Source of the DNA: Spongospora subterranea f. sp. subterranea
Taxonomy: Eukaryota > Endomyxa: Phytomyxea > Phytomyxea > Plasmodiophorida
NCBI GenBank assembly: GCA_049724395.1
Contig: JAUGWO010000015.1
Coordinates: forward strand, 90,567-154,566
DNA length: 64,000 bases
Reading direction: 5' to 3'
Program-made: the position numbers and the translations under genes
Shown: piece by piece, positions 1 to 12,304 of the stretch
How the letters are laid out: the number at the start of each line of letters is the position of its first letter
Position numbering within the stretch: position 1 is the first letter of the stretch
The notes under the pieces: generated by a model
What the model was told of the DNA's origin: nothing
Seen by the model: only the letters and a program-made list of their open reading frames with translations
Databases searched by the model: none

Positions 1-984
1 CTGCAATCGATCGCCGCTTTCTCCTTCTACAATCCTCATATCCCGTTGATTATGAACGCGGCAATATACGGTCAGATTATCGCCGTCGTCTGATCCCAAC
101 GTCTCCCGCCCTGAGATTTGATGTGTTGTCTTCAGGAACGGTAGAGAACCCGGAGTCGTCGCTGACGCGGATCGTCCTGGTGAAATTCCCAGAGCAGTTC
201 ATTGGATTAACCTACATGAAACTCATGGAATACCTGGTGGAGGAGTTCGCCGTTCTCCCCGTTGGATTGTTTCGGGGCCGATCCACCCATCGTAGCCCAG
301 TTCCATACGTGTTCACCAATCCTCCAGCCGGGACCATCATCTCCAGCGACGATCACGTCTACGTTGTGGCCCCGATCTCCACGGCCGACGACGCTAGACC
401 GGTCATCAAGCACCACCATCGCCAATCGACCCTCACGGCCGATCCCGATCTGGAGGTCGTCCTCTCGATCTATCGTCAGCATAAGCAGAGCCTTTCTAGC
501 GGGATTCACCTATTCCATCACGCCCTTCGAACCACTAAAACAGTAATTCAACAGCACAATTCGTTTTGTTTTCTGTTTGTTTTCTGTTTGTTTTCTGTTG
601 AATTGTTTGTAATGGTTTTTTTTGGGGATTCCGAGGCTGATTCACAAATATTAGGGTGAAGAATCGGATATATTCGAAGCGGATTCAGCTCATGGTTGGA
701 TCGGTCGCCTGAGAATCTGGGCCCAAGAACTGTCGAGTCGCGATTGGTCAGCGAGCGCCACCAAAGTCCACGAGCCGCACGATTTTCGGGAGTTCATGCA
801 GGAGAGGACGCATCGGATGGCGACCACGACCGTCAACGACCCGCTGGGACAGTTCGACGACGACGATGACGACGGCGGCGCCATTCACAATTCGTCGATC
901 CTGCTGAAGGGCGTGAACGTGTCGGCGTATTCCAAAGAGAACTCGGTGGATTTCCTCAACCGAGCTCAAGACGACGACGAGTAA
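1..984 (+). CDS. Slo/BK-type Ca2+-activated K+ channel, C-terminal part (gene enters from left edge)
   Basis: Only the last exons of a large membrane channel are in the window. Exons read as 1-70, 136-542 and 655-984, with phases that agree (introns GTCAGA..TTCAG and GTAATT..TTAG). The text FYNPHIPLIMNAAIYG, then GLTYMKLMEYLVEEFAVLPV and PYVFTNPP followed by an acidic/aromatic 'SSDDHVYVV' strand matches the end of the second RCK (gating-ring) domain of Slo channels, where a conserved ITNPP motif precedes the final strand. After this comes a roughly 110-residue tail with a run of six Asp, ending in DDDE. By family knowledge the gating ring couples cytosolic ions to pore opening at the plasma membrane. 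Pore and voltage sensor lie outside the window, so Slo1 cannot be told from a Slo2-like channel. The second intron contains a CTGTTTGTTTT microsatellite. Confidence 0.75.
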
Positions 985-1021
985 GTAGGATCTGGGGGGT
1001 CTTGTTATAAACTATATATGA

Positions 1022-1841
1022 TCATATCAACCATGGTATATGGGTTATCGATCGCCTCAACTGCATCGCCCTCAGTTCCTTCCGATACTCATCGTACGAT
1101 TGCGAATCGGTGTCGCCCTCGACCGTCGCTGGCGGCACCGCCCTCTGTGTACGCTTCTCTAATCGATCCATCCTGTCGATCAGTTCATTCATCCGCTTTA
1201 GCAGCTCGACATTACAGCAATCTGGTTTTGCCGGTTCGGCGTTGCGAGAGCGTTGTGGTTCTAAGTTGGTAATTGTTGGCGAGCTGCCTATTCCTGGATA
1301 ACGAGTCCTGTAATAGGTCGAACGCCAGGCGGGTCAATAACTCGTCATCGATGAACAGGTCCACAATGACGAGGTTTTGATGCATTGCTTGGGCCAAGAC
1401 CCATGCCGATTGAACAGATGAGAGACTCCCTCGTAGGTCAACATGGCGCAATGAACCAGATCCGTTCAGATGGATAACACGGTCGGCGAATCGCTCAATG
1501 AACGATGACGACAGGGAATTATAGGTGAGAATGAGGGAGCGGAGTGTGGACGAGAGGCGAATCGAGTCGATAAACGCAGCGAGGGTACTGGGTGGGAGAA
1601 CACCTAAACCACAATGACGAAGGTCGAGAGCGGTTATGGAGTGGGAGATGGATATCTGATGGGATATTGATAACAATTGGGGATGGGTTAGATGGCGATA
1701 GGAATGGTCGATATCGGGGGAGGATGGGGATAAGGAAGGCGATGGACGATCGGATTGAGAAGATGAGGTCATTGGCCCTTCCGATGGGGAAGACATGCCC
1801 TGGGGGACACGACTAAACCAGATATTGGATAATGAGGGCAC
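1022..1841 (-). CDS. Leucine-rich-repeat (RNI-like) protein with coiled-coil tail
   Basis: The reverse strand codes a protein starting MPSLSNIWFSRVPQG with a Ser/Pro-rich N-terminus, then LRRs of the ribonuclease-inhibitor type (ITALDLRHCGLGVLPP, LRSLILTYNSLSS, LRHVDLRGS). The frame closes near 1212. Coding continues with MDRLEKRTQRAV and ends HIPWLI at 1022 if a 43-bp intron (about 1173-1215, GTAATG..CGACAG) is removed. Without that intron the protein would stop after KTRLL. The role is unknown; LRRs of this kind are protein-binding scaffolds. Its 3' end faces the K+ channel gene about 40 bp away. The LRR call is firm; the intron is a reading of phase and consensus. Confidence 0.6.
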
Positions 1842-1930
1842 TTTGGCCCTAACAGGATATGATATTATGGGGGGAGATATGAATGTGCCATCAACTAGAC
1901 AAAGATATACAACTGTCTATCTTTTTGTAC

Positions 1931-3076
1931 AAACCCACACTAATTGATAGGTCAGACCACCGTTCTATTTACAAACCCACACTAATTGATAGGTGCAGAT
2001 TTAGTGTGGGCCACACTATTTACCAACCCACACTAATTGATAGGTGGCAGATTTAGTGTGGTCAAATCTCACACCCAATCAGCACAGGTTACAACATTTA
2101 GTGTGGGCCACACTATTTACCAACCCACACTAATTGATAGGTGGCAGATTTAGTGTGGGCCACACTATTTACCAACCCACACTAATTGATAGGTGGCAGA
2201 TTTAGGGTGGGCCACACTATTTACAAACCCACACTAATTGATAGGTGGCAGATTTAGTGTGGGCCACACTATTTACACACAACCCACACTAATTGATAGG
2301 TGGCAGATTTAGTGTGGGCCACACTATTTACAAACCCACACTAATTGATAGGTGGCAGATTTAGTGTGGGCCACACTATTTACCAACCCACACTAATTGA
2401 TAGGTGGCAGATTTAGTGTGGGCCACACTATTTACAAACCCACACTAATTGATAGGTGGCAGATTTAGTGTGGGCCACACTATTTACAAACCCACACTAA
2501 TTGATAGGTGGCAGATTTAGTGTGGGCCACACTATTTACCAACCCACACTAATTGATAGGTGGCAGATTTAGTGTGGGCCACACTATTTACAAACCCACA
2601 CTAATTGATAGGTGGCAGATTTAGTGTGGGCCACACTATTTACAAACCCACACTAATTGATAGGTGGCAGTGTGGGCCACACTATTTACCAACCCACACT
2701 AATTGATAGGTGGCAGATTTAGTGTGGGCCACACTATTTACAAACCCACACTAATTGATAGGTGGCAGATTTAGTGTGGGCCACACTATTTACCAACCCA
2801 CACTAATTGATAGGTGGCAGATTTAGTGTGGGCCACACTATTTACAAACCCACACTAATGTGGGCCACACTATTTACCAACCCACACTAATTGATAGGTG
2901 GCAGATTTAGTGTGGGCCACACTATTTTTACTATTTACAAACCCACACTAATTGATAGGTGGCAGATTTAGTGTGGGCCACACTATTTACAAACCCACAC
3001 TATTTACCAACCCACACTAATTGATAGGTGGCAGATTTAGTGTGGGCCACACTATTTACCAACCCACACTAATTGT
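1931..3076. repeat. 52-bp tandem satellite, about 20 copies, each with a hairpin-forming core
   Basis: About 20 head-to-tail copies of a roughly 52-bp unit, each containing CCCACACTAATTGATAGGTG and, downstream, TTTAGTGTGGGCCACACTA. The first copies (1931-2110) are diverged and one carries a roughly 40-bp foreign stretch; internal units are nearly identical. Variants are a single A/C change (TTTACAAACC versus TTTACCAACC), short deletions near 2665 and 2860, and small insertions near 2275 and 2930. Within a unit CCCACACTAA pairs with TTTAGTGTGGG, and TAGTGTGGGCCACACTA is itself almost palindromic, so every unit can fold back. No reading frame runs through the array. Confidence 0.95.
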
Positions 3077-3274
3077 TCACTAAACGGCTTAATAATTGTC
3101 CAGTATAATCCCGATTGGGAATCGCGATCTCAAGATTCCTCAGACCTTCGACATCCCCAGATCTGATGGGCCAAGTTGCAAGGTGTATTGGACCTTCTCC
3201 AGGAGGAAAAATGGAGACGAAATGAACAATCCGATTTCAAACTTTTCGACTGACCAGAAAGATTTGTGGATTCT

Positions 3275-3690
3275 TTACGATGGCGCTTTATTGTGAATGC
3301 CATAGAAATGGCCTGTTTGAGGCCACGTCTCGTATTCCAGGTCCTGTCCGAAGGCTTTAACAAAGTCGTCCTTCGAAAACTTTTTGCCAGTTTTTCCAAT
3401 CACCACACCGTCATTGGCAGCAATTCATTATCGTAATTTCGCCATAAATCGAAGGAATCCCATGAATTGGAACAGGTTACTCTCATCTGAGAGTTGAAGT
3501 TGTTCAAAGTTGGATGCAATTTCTTGAGAGATACTGGATTCATCAGACGCGGACGGACAGCCTGAGGTGTCGGGGACTTGGACGTTTTCAGTGAAATTAT
3601 CATTCCGGAGAAAGCGTGGCATAGAGAACCAGTTCATGACGACAAAACTGTTTTGATGACGCAACTGCTGTGAAAAATAAGGTCTCCATG
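3275..3690 (-). pseudogene. Unrecognised reverse-strand coding remnant
   Basis: The reverse strand carries an open stretch reading LRHQNSFVVMNWFSMPRFLR up to about 3428. In the same frame, after two adjacent stops, a second open stretch reads GVVIGKTGKKFSKDDFVKAF and ends HNKAPS at 3275. An overlapping frame reads WDSFDLWRNYDNELL across the gap. No GT-AG intron restores one frame by eye. Composition looks coding, but I do not recognise the family. It lies between two tandem-repeat arrays, so it could be a broken host gene or a mobile-element fragment. Confidence 0.3.
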
Positions 3691-3771
3691 ATGCTGATTA
3701 AGCAAGTCAGATAATATACACTTTTGACTGTAACTGTTAAACAAAACTCTCGCGGCCACCTACCCCGGATA

Positions 3772-4172
3772 GTGAGGTAGATATGACATTAGAGTAAGGT
3801 AAATATGACATTAAGTGAGGTAGATATGATATGAGTATGAGGGGATAGTGAGGGATGATAGTGAGGTAGATATGATGTGATAGTGAGATAGGTATGATGT
3901 GATAGTGAGGTAGATATGATGTGATACGGTAGTGAGGTAGATATGATGTGATAGTGAGGTAGATATGAAATTAGAGTGAGGTAGATATGACATTAGAGTG
4001 CGGTACAGTGAGGTAGATATGACATTAGAGTGCGGTACAGTGAGGTAGATATGACATTAGAGTGCGGTACAGTGAGGTAGATATGACATTAGAGTGCGGT
4101 ACAGTGAGGTAGATATGACATTAGAGTGCGGTACAGTGAGGTAGATATGCCATTAGAGACTGGTAGATATGA
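3772..4172. repeat. Minisatellite: 22-bp and 32-bp units based on GTGAGGTAGATATGA
   Basis: Tandem array with the shared core GTGAGGTAGATATGA. The left half uses shorter spacers (for example ...TGTGATA). The right half has five regular 32-bp units ending CATTAGAGTGCGGTACA. The array starts about 80 bp after the preceding coding remnant and ends 200 bp before the DRG1 start codon. Reverse-strand open frames across it simply repeat SYLPH/HIYLT-like words and are not genes. Confidence 0.9.
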
Positions 4173-4372
4173 AGTGAATGGTTGTAAGGGGTAGTACGGA
4201 GTCCGTCCCCATCTCTGGCCATGGCCAGTCCCAAACCCAAACAGCCAACCGGGAATTTGCCAAAGAGCCATCGATTCCCAGGTCGGCGAGGGACCAGCAC
4301 TGGCTTGATCGGACCAAACACACCTTGCCCTATAGTATACGCTAGTGACCTGAACAAAGAAACCAAGACAAG

Positions 4373-6123
4373 ATGGGGATTTTGGAGAAGATTGCCGAAA
4401 TTGAGGCAGAGATGCACCGTACTCAAAAGAATAAAGCGGTATCAATTAATGATGAATACTGAATGAAATCTACATAAATTAACGCCTTGACTACATAGAC
4501 AAATTATCATCTCGGTACTCTTAAGGCGAAGATTGCCAAGCTGAGAACAGAGTTAATGGAAGGTCCTAAAGGCAGTAAAGGAGGAGGTGAGGGATTCGAT
4601 GTAATGAAAAGTGGCGATGCCCGAGGTATATATGTTTATTGGAACACATGTTCGCCATCTGATCAATTCTGGGCTCGATATCAGTTGCATTAATCGGGTT
4701 CCCTTCCGTCGGTAAATCCACTCTATTGAACGTATTAACCGATACGGAAAGTGCTGCCGCCAGCTACGAATTCACAACGCTAACGTGCATGTAAGACTAT
4801 CCCCTCGTGCAAACCCCATCAACACTAAACTCGTATTATAGCCCTGGTGTCATTCATTATAACGAGGCCAAAATCCAGCTGTTGGATCTCCCTGGTATCA
4901 TCGAAGGCGCTGCCCAAGGTGCTGGTAGAGGGCGTCAGGTCAGAATTACACTCACGAAAATGTTTGCTTTTTCATTGCAATGTTCGGTTTGTTCGAAGCT
5001 CTGATTTGTTTGGTCAATGTGTCGCCATCACAATCACGGCGTGGATCTGAGGTGGTGATAGGTGATTTCTGTGGCGAGAACCAGCGACCTGATATTGATG
5101 ATGTGCGATGCGACCAAGGCCGACATACAGAGGCCATTGCTGGAGCGAGAACTCGAGACGGTCGGGATCAGATTGAACAAACCGCGGCCGCAAATCACGT
5201 TCAAGAGGTGGGCAGGAATTTGCACCCTGGGTTTGGCGATTGATGGCATATTGTGCAGGAAACCGACCGGAGGAATCATGTTTAATAAGACATGCAAATT
5301 AACACAATGCCCCGAGGTAAACTTCGTCACTGATTTACGCTAACGTTCTTGTCGAATTCTGATTGGGTCTGGGTCAGGAGGTGGCGAGGAAGATTCTCCA
5401 AGAATATCGAATTCACAATGCCGATGTTGGAAACCACATTCAATTTCGACCAGTATCCCAATTGGCTAAGCACTCGTCTGGTTAGGTTCTGTTTCGGGCC
5501 GATGAGAGCGTGGAAGACTTTATCGACGTGATCGAAGGGAATCGCGTATATCTTCCTTGTCTTTATGGATACAATAAGATTGACACGATTGTAATCTCCG
5601 AATCGTATTCCGTTCGTGGTGAATGCGGCCCTAATCTCCTTTTTCAATCCCGTAGTTTATTGAAGAAGTTGATCGCCTTGCGCGTTTACCCCATTCCGTC
5701 GTCCTATCTGGAAATCAGTCCCTTAATCTGGACACGATGCTCTTCCAGATCTGGCGCCATCTTTCGTTTATCCGAATTTTCGCCAAACCCAAAGGTATTT
5801 ACAGCTTGGGGTTCCGCTTTCCGGTCTTCATGATCTCATGACCAATTCTCTATAGGTCAGGCCCCTGATCTCAAAGAGCCAGGTAATCGCCAACGATCTT
5901 CTCCCACCGAACCCTCTATTCGTTGCTCAATTCTTTTCGTTCAGTTATCATGAGGAAGGGGTCAACGGTCTCGACATTCTGCCACGCGCTGCACCGCGAT
6001 CTGGTCGCCAAGTTCAAGTACGCGTTCGTCTGGGGCGTTAGCGCCAAACATATGCCCCAGCGAGTGGGTCTGGCCCACGTCTTAGCTGACGAAGATGTCG
6101 TTCAGCTGATCACAAGCCAGTAA
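4373..6123 (+). CDS. DRG1: DRG1-type developmentally regulated GTP-binding protein
   Basis: Eleven exons join in phase: 4373-4438, 4499-4625, 4685-4790, 4842-4938, 5062-5207, 5259-5316, 5378-5425, 5486-5590, 5656-5794, 5856-5882, 5945-6123. The start reads [20 protein letters not shown], as in DRG1 orthologs. The Obg/DRG GTPase domain shows [12 protein letters not shown] (G1), YEFTTLT (G2 region), DLPGIIEGA (G3) and YNKID (G4). The C-terminal TGS domain follows, with [20 protein letters not shown] and [23 protein letters not shown]1 proteins are cytosolic, ribosome-associated GTPases that work with DFRP/ZC3H15 partners. Introns are 46-123 bp. Length and domain order are normal, and nothing is missing. 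The gene converges on CFAP57, 64 bp apart. Confidence 0.96.
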
Positions 6124-6187
6124 ATTCATCTATTCATCATCATTTTTCTCCAAAATACACCGATTTCAGCTCCGAACGAAACGTTCT

Positions 6188-9100
6188 TTATGATTTCGAG
6201 AATCGGGGCGTGAACTCGTCCATCGGAACCGACTTAGCGCCTTTCGACGTGATCCGTCTCTGTTTCAGCTGCGATTGCAGTTGTGAAATCTCCTGCTCCT
6301 GCGCGTTGATCGCCTTCCGTAATTGCTGATCGGCGCCGCGTGCGCCCGCTTGCGCATCGCAATACCCGATATCGCGACGCAACTCGTTGATCTCGGCGAC
6401 CAAGGACGCGTTATCGGCCATGATCCTCAGGTTCGCCTTCTTGTGGATCTGTACCTCCTTCCCGTGTTTCTTGTTCAGCGAATGGATCATCTTCTCCAGG
6501 TACGCCCGCTGCCGTTGGTGCTCTTTATCGACCGCCCCCACGTCCCCTTTACTATTCTGAACCTGCCTTCCTTCCCCGCTATATCTCTGGTACATCGTCA
6601 CGATCTGTTTCTTCAGCTTCTTCGGCTGATCCAGGTCGGTCCCGAGCTCTTGCAAATCGTGATTGAACATTCGAATCCCTTCCTGCAGCTGTTTGTTCTT
6701 GTCGCGTTGCGCATTGAGCTCCTGCTGCATCCCCGCCAGACGCAACTTCAGCTCCTTGACGTTGAGGTTGAGGCTGGCGAAGTCGGCGCGGTACTTCCTC
6801 ACCTCCCCGTCCATCTCCTCCAGCTGGCGCTTCTTGCGCTCGATTTCCTGCTCGCGCGGCTGGATCTGCCGGTTCAGCTCGCGGATCTTGTAGTCCAGGA
6901 CGAACTTGAACTTCTCCAGCTCCTGGTTCTTCTTGCGCAGGTCGTTGATGCGCTTGTCCTTGTCGGCGATGGTCGAGCCGCGTTCGCTGATCTCCTTCTG
7001 GTACCCTTCGATGTCCTTCTCCAGCCCCCTGATCACCTCGTAGAGTTTCCGCTCGTCTTCCACCATCGCTTCGATCTGTTCTTTCTGCTTTTTGATCCGG
7101 CTCTGCATTTTGGCAAATTTCGCTTTCAAAAACGCCATTGTTCCCCCCAGCGACAGCGTCTGTTTCCGTTCTGTCGCCAGTTTGGCGTCGAACGAGTCCT
7201 TGAGCTCGTCGATCTCCTGGTCGGCGTCCTTCTCCACGATGCCCTTGGTCTCCTCGAACTCCTCGATGATCGCCATCTTCTCCTTCTCGATCCGAACGGC
7301 CGCCGCCTTAATCGTCTCCAACTGCACCTGATATTCCGACTCCATATCGGCTATATCCTGCCGATTGGTTCGCTCCCGTTCCATCAGGTCCCGCTCCCTC
7401 CTCAGTTTCTGAACTGAAAACGCCGCCTAGCGTCGTGACCGTTTTAGCAAAATTCATTTCTCTTCAATCAACAAAGAGTTGTTGTGTTTTTGGAAATAAC
7501 TTCATCAGGAAAATGTCAATTACCTGAAGTTCCCGATATCTTTCTTTTTCCGATTTGATCCTTTTTTCTTGAGATGTCGCTAGTTCTTGCATCGCCTTCT
7601 CATCGCGTGCCTTTAGGTCTTTTAGTTTCTGATTGTACCTGGACTCCAGCGCCTCCTTCTCCTCCTGCAGCATCGCCAGCTTCTGTTTCTCGGCCTTCAC
7701 CTCGTTGTTGTACTTCTCGTTCAGACCCCGGATCTGCTCCTGGTAGTTCATCTCCTTCAGCCGCGTCTGATACTCGTTGTGCATCGTCAGCTCGTCCACC
7801 TAAACACGACGACGTCATTTCTCGTTTCCCCCGCGACACCGATGGTCCCCAATCTGTTCCACCTTATCGGTGAGTTCCTTCATCAGCACCGTTCGCTCTT
7901 CCAAATCCACCTTGTTCGCTAGGACCTCCTCCGCCCACGCCAGCTCCTTCTTCTCCCTCTTCAGCGCCAATCCATTGCGCCCATCCCTGATTTCCAGAAC
8001 GCTAACCGACCCGTCTTCGCTAGCGGCGAACAACATCGACTCGTCTGGTGACACCTTCATCGCTGTAATCAATCCTGATGAACAACTCGTCAGTATTTGC
8101 GCCAACAATCACAGTCGCCCGAACCGGCGTGGACGCTATAGCTCTGGTAGTTATTCGATAAGGGCAATTTGAACACGCGAATCGCCCCAGTAGAACCGCC
8201 GAGAAAGAGCATTCGACCGGACCCGTTCGTTCTTCAGCACTAGTCGGGTCATGACGACATTCAAATCGAACGACGCTTTCAACGATCCCTATAGGTTTGC
8301 TCAACCTCATCCAGGGGCGTTTTTCCATGGGGCACGTTCGTACCTGGAACAGTTCTCGCAAGACAGAGTCGTTGCCGACAGCGTACAGGTGCCGGTCGGA
8401 CGTGATCCCGACGCTGGTGAAGGTGCAGTTCTTCTGCTCGAACTCCTGCAGGCGATTGCCGGTGTGCAGATCCCATTCGATCACGATCCCGTTCATCCCG
8501 GCCGACACCAGCCCGGTATCGTCTCCGTTCCACACGACCGACCTGATCTTGCCCGTGTGCCCACGAAGGTTGACGACGTTGTCGCCCGTGTACGTCTGGA
8601 AGACGGCGATCGTGGTCCCGCTGACGGCGGCGAAATACTGCCCGCCATGGCTGAAGGCGCATTCGCGACAATCCTTCACGGGCAGGTCCTTGAACGCTTT
8701 CAGGCCGTCCATCAGGACATTCAGCAGCGACAGCCGATCGGAGAACCCGACGACGACCAACAGCCCGCTCGGATGGAACGCAACGCTCAACGGCGGGTCG
8801 TCGAAGACCTTGGAGAACCCACACGAGTTGTCCTCGTAGTTCCAGATCCGTATCGAGCCGTCAAAGGAGCACGTGGCGATCAGCGGCTTCCGGACGCAGA
8901 CGTCGAGGCCGGTGACGGCGCTCGTGTGGAACTCGTGCGATAGCAGCTCGAAGTTCATGTCGTCGGCCTTGAATATGTCGACCTGGGATAGGTTGAGGGT
9001 GTAGGCCTGGGAGTTGTCCAGGGTGCAGGTCAGGCTTTCACCGCTTGGCGACACGTCCATGCAGATCACGTTGTTCGTCGATTCGCCGATGCGGAACGTC

Positions 9101-10161
9101 TTGTACGGTCTGTACCCTTCCTGAACAATCGTTCGTCAGATCGTCGCGGTGAACAACGTCAAAGAAAACTGAAAAGCAGTCGGAAAGGCATTGAAAAGGG
9201 TCTGTACTCTGTCCATATCTGGTTTATCGGCGTCGGTGTGAGAGTTCTTATCGTCGATCCGTTCGAAAATGTGGACCAAACCGTCTTCACATCCGCATAT
9301 AAACCCTTTGTTGTAGACGGCGATCGAGTGAATTGAGTTGGCCTCCTTCGGGGTGCAATAGGTTCGGCGGTGTTCCAGACCCTCGATCACCATGATCTCG
9401 CCGTTATCGGCGCCGATCAGGCACCGGTCGCCGTCCCACGCCAGGCACTGGAACTCCATCGAGTCCTTCTTCGCCTTCAGCACCAACGGAATCGCCTTGA
9501 ACTCGTTCGCCTCGCACCGCAGCAGGCGGATCAGGTTGCTGCCGATCACGACGACCACGTTCGGGTCGGACGGGTGGAACGACGCCGCCCGGATCCGGAC
9601 GTTGACCCCGGTCGCCAATTTGATCGACTGAACCGGGCGACTTTTCTCCCAGAGCCAGTTGATCAGACAATAATCTGGCGCACCTCCTTGCGTCAAAATG
9701 AACCTGTGATCGCGGTTGAGCAACAGCCAGGCGGGTGGCGACAGCCGTCATCACCTTTGATCGGAGGAGAACGCCACCGAGATGTACTGTTTCGAGGCGC
9801 AATCACCACTGACCAATGCGGTTCGCGACTTCTTCAGCGTGTGGATGTTGAAGACGGTGACGCTGGCCCTCTCGCCTCGCTCGGCAACGGCCACGTACTT
9901 GCGATCTTTGGGCGAGACGGCCAGGGCGCTGATCCCGCTTTCGCCGGAAGCCACTGACACGGGGGATGTGGCTTCCGTCGCGTGAATGAACCGTTGCGTT
10001 CGCGACTCCGAATTGTAAATGACGACCTGATTCCCCGCCGGATAAAGGAAAATGGACTCATCAAGGTAGTGAATATTGGCGCCAACGTCGGCAGACAGAC
10101 CGAATATTTGTTTCAGAGATAGTAAAGGGCCTTGGCCGGGCGGTATCGCTGTCGTCGCCAT
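6188..10161 (-). CDS. CFAP57: Cilia- and flagella-associated protein 57 (WDR65-like)
   Basis: Reverse-strand gene in several exons. The first exon (10161 to about 9755) begins MATTAIPPGQGPLLSLKQIF, then IHYLDESIFLYPAGNQVVIY as in CFAP57. WD40 repeats follow through about 8030 (WNYEDNS, IVIEWDLHTGNRLQEF, SADGSVS-type blades). Then comes a long coiled coil to the end (6188), including HNEYQTRLKEMNYQEQI, a CFAP57 signature, and a Glu/Lys/Arg-rich tail ending PRFSKS. Clear introns join MKELTDK to VDELTMHNEYQ (about 7800-7874) and RYRELQ to KLRRERDLMERE (about 7408-7525). In Chlamydomonas and animals CFAP57 sits at the base of a subset of inner dynein arms. Its presence implies a motile flagellum. 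GC content and codon use in the coiled-coil part are high compared with neighbours. Confidence 0.93.
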
Positions 10162-10669
10162 ATCAACAGATATCGGCGGCGCGAGGCCGGTTGATATTCA
10201 GGGAGGGGAATAGGCGGATGATCTGGTAACTTGGGAGTACGAGATGCGATCATGACCAGGAAAGTGTCACAGAATCACTACACCTTGGTAGGGCTAGAGC
10301 ATATATAGGTGAGGTAGGTGTGGTGGTGTTTAGCGACCAGAGTGCCAGGGCATGGTACGCTGGGGATGGCGTTGGGGTAACGTGTGCTGTGAACAACGCT
10401 GATCGTGCAAACCAATGTGTAGCAGTTCCTCATGGGATCCCTAACGACAATCACATTGTCGGAATGATCATGAACGGGGTAATCGACAACTCCTTGTCGT
10501 CATTACTTTTCAGTTTAGGGGTCTTTAAATATCGTTGATTTGTCGTTGCAAAATCATACAGTGCCATGGCGATTCCTTTAATGAATCCATTCGTCCCAAT
10601 TTGCAGTAAACTGCATTAACAAGTGTTTAATGAAAAAAGTGTTCGAAGTATAATCAATCCGGTGTTTCA
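10162..10669. other. Divergent intergenic region (CFAP57 / LRR gene)
   Basis: About 500 bp between two genes transcribed away from each other. A 72-codon frame on the + strand (10320-10538) has no recognisable features. It presumably holds both promoters. I see no clear element beyond an ATATATA stretch near 10301. Confidence 0.4.
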
Positions 10670-11969
10670 TTGAGATATTTTATCATGATATATATTGAGG
10701 CAAGCGCCGGTTGTGGATTAACACTGGTCATATTTAGCGGGAGTCAAGATTACCGGATGAGGTCACTGAAATGTGAAAGGGTTTACCCGAATAGCTATGA
10801 GCATGAATTGCAGCTAGGACGCCAATTCGCTGATTCGTTCGTGTCCGAAAAAGCAGCTCAGCAGGCAGACACGAAAAACGGCAATGGGCACATTCAAGGC
10901 ATGGCGTTATCTTGCTCGATATCCGATTTGGCGTTAGATGGAATCTCACACAATATGCCATGGCTAAAAACATTAGATATTAGCAACAGCATGGCCACAG
11001 ACGATGGCGTTGTCGTCTTGGCAACCTGGTGCACTCAGCTGAGATCATTATCGATGAGCAACTGCCTGAATTTGTCAGATATAGGCATGTCGGCCGTAGC
11101 TGACCATTGCAGACAGATAACCTGTCTACGCGTTAACGATTGCCCTGCTCTCACTGAATTTTCGATTGGAAAAATCAGTTTCCTAAGAAGCTTGAAACAT
11201 TTGGAGATGGATGGGAATGACGGCGCTACTGATTTAGCGTTGAGTCATATCATTCGAGGTTGTGAATTACTATATCTGAGCGTCAGGCGATGCCCATTAG
11301 TGGGGGATCAATCGTAAGATGAAATCTCAGATACAATCACCGCAAGCTTAACAATCCTTCAGGATAGGAAAATTGTCTTCACTGAACCGCCGCTCGAAAG
11401 GAATCCGGTCATTGTTTCTCGCTAACAGTGACATTACTAATGACGCAATTGTAAAAATATCCTTGACCTGTCATGAGCTTCGCCAACTGGATATCACAAA
11501 CTGTTCAGAGGTATCTGACGTAGCTGTGCTCGAAATGTCGTACGGTCTTCCCATGCTGCGATATATTAGCGTTCAAGGGTGCTCAAGAATTACAGATCCC
11601 ACATTCGTGGAGTTCGTCAGCCGCATTAGGCATTTGAGAAGTTTCAATGCTGGGAACTGTGATGACCTCACTGACAACACATTAGTATCGCTCGCCGAAT
11701 GCAATATCCATCTCCAACATATCAATATCCAAGGCTGTCTGAAGGTGACAGATTACGGTGTCCACGAATTGCTAAAACGAGGAAACCATCTCAAAACCTT
11801 GGTCCTCTGTGGGTGCCCTGGAATCACCGACACGGCCTTGACTTTCCCCCCAAACAGCAAACACATGCGGAAGTTGGAGATGCTCGACGTGCGCATGTGC
11901 CATTCACTCAGCCGGAATCTGATTCGGTACCTGAGGCGATGGTTCCCATCCATCTCCGTCCACACCTGA
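10670..11969 (+). CDS. LRR protein of the FBXL/AMN1 cysteine-containing type
   Basis: Two exons (about 10670-11313 and 11363-11969) joined by a 49-bp GTAAGA..TTCAG intron, giving GDQSIGKLSSLNRRSKGIRS. At least nine cysteine-containing LRRs are visible: LKTLDISNSMATDDGVVVL, LRSLSMSNCLNLSDIGMSA, LRQLDITNCSEVSDVAVLE, LRYISVQGCSRITDPTFVE, HINIQGCLKVTDYGVHELL and LKTLVLCGCPGITDTALTF. This pattern is typical of F-box/LRR proteins (substrate adaptors of SCF ubiquitin ligases) and of AMN1-like proteins. I do not see a convincing F-box. The first ~35 residues look unusual and the true start may be a later Met or an upstream exon. Function is inferred from repeat type only. Confidence 0.75.
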
Positions 11970-12304
11970 CCCTTCAACGACGCCGAAATTCAAACGTTTA
12001 AATAATGAACGAGATAGTGTATTGTGGTTACGCGACTGCAGTGCGAACGATTGTGATAGTGAAGCGCAACCCGCACGTATCCGTAGTTTCACTTTCCCCA
12101 ACTCGTTACTCGAACTATAATCATTCGCCTAATTAGACATTGTCGAGGAGGGAGCCAGGTCCAGGGCGATAGGGAATAGACCATCGGGTCTAGGCCTAAA
12201 ACCTGGCGCGCTTCTGTTCGTCAAACGGGATATACGTGTCGTGAGATAGCTGTTGCCAGAGAGCTGGCCCGGACAGTTGCTGCAGTCGGGACGCTGTCCG
12301 ACCC

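Noticed and set aside
3811-4445. Reverse frames with repeated HIYLT/SYLPH words
   Set aside because: Direct consequence of the minisatellite; no start context or domain.
6323-7417. 364-codon + strand frame across the CFAP57 3' half
   Set aside because: It is the antisense shadow of the coiled-coil region: Glu/Lys/Gln-rich coding on the minus strand gives a Leu-rich frame on the plus strand.
8251-8943. 230-codon + strand frame and 181-codon minus frame within CFAP57 WD repeats
   Set aside because: GC-rich shadows of the WD40 exon, which has the recognisable blade sequence in another frame.
11699-12001. 100-codon frame overlapping the LRR gene end
   Set aside because: Out-of-frame reading of the LRR exon, which has a clear repeat pattern.
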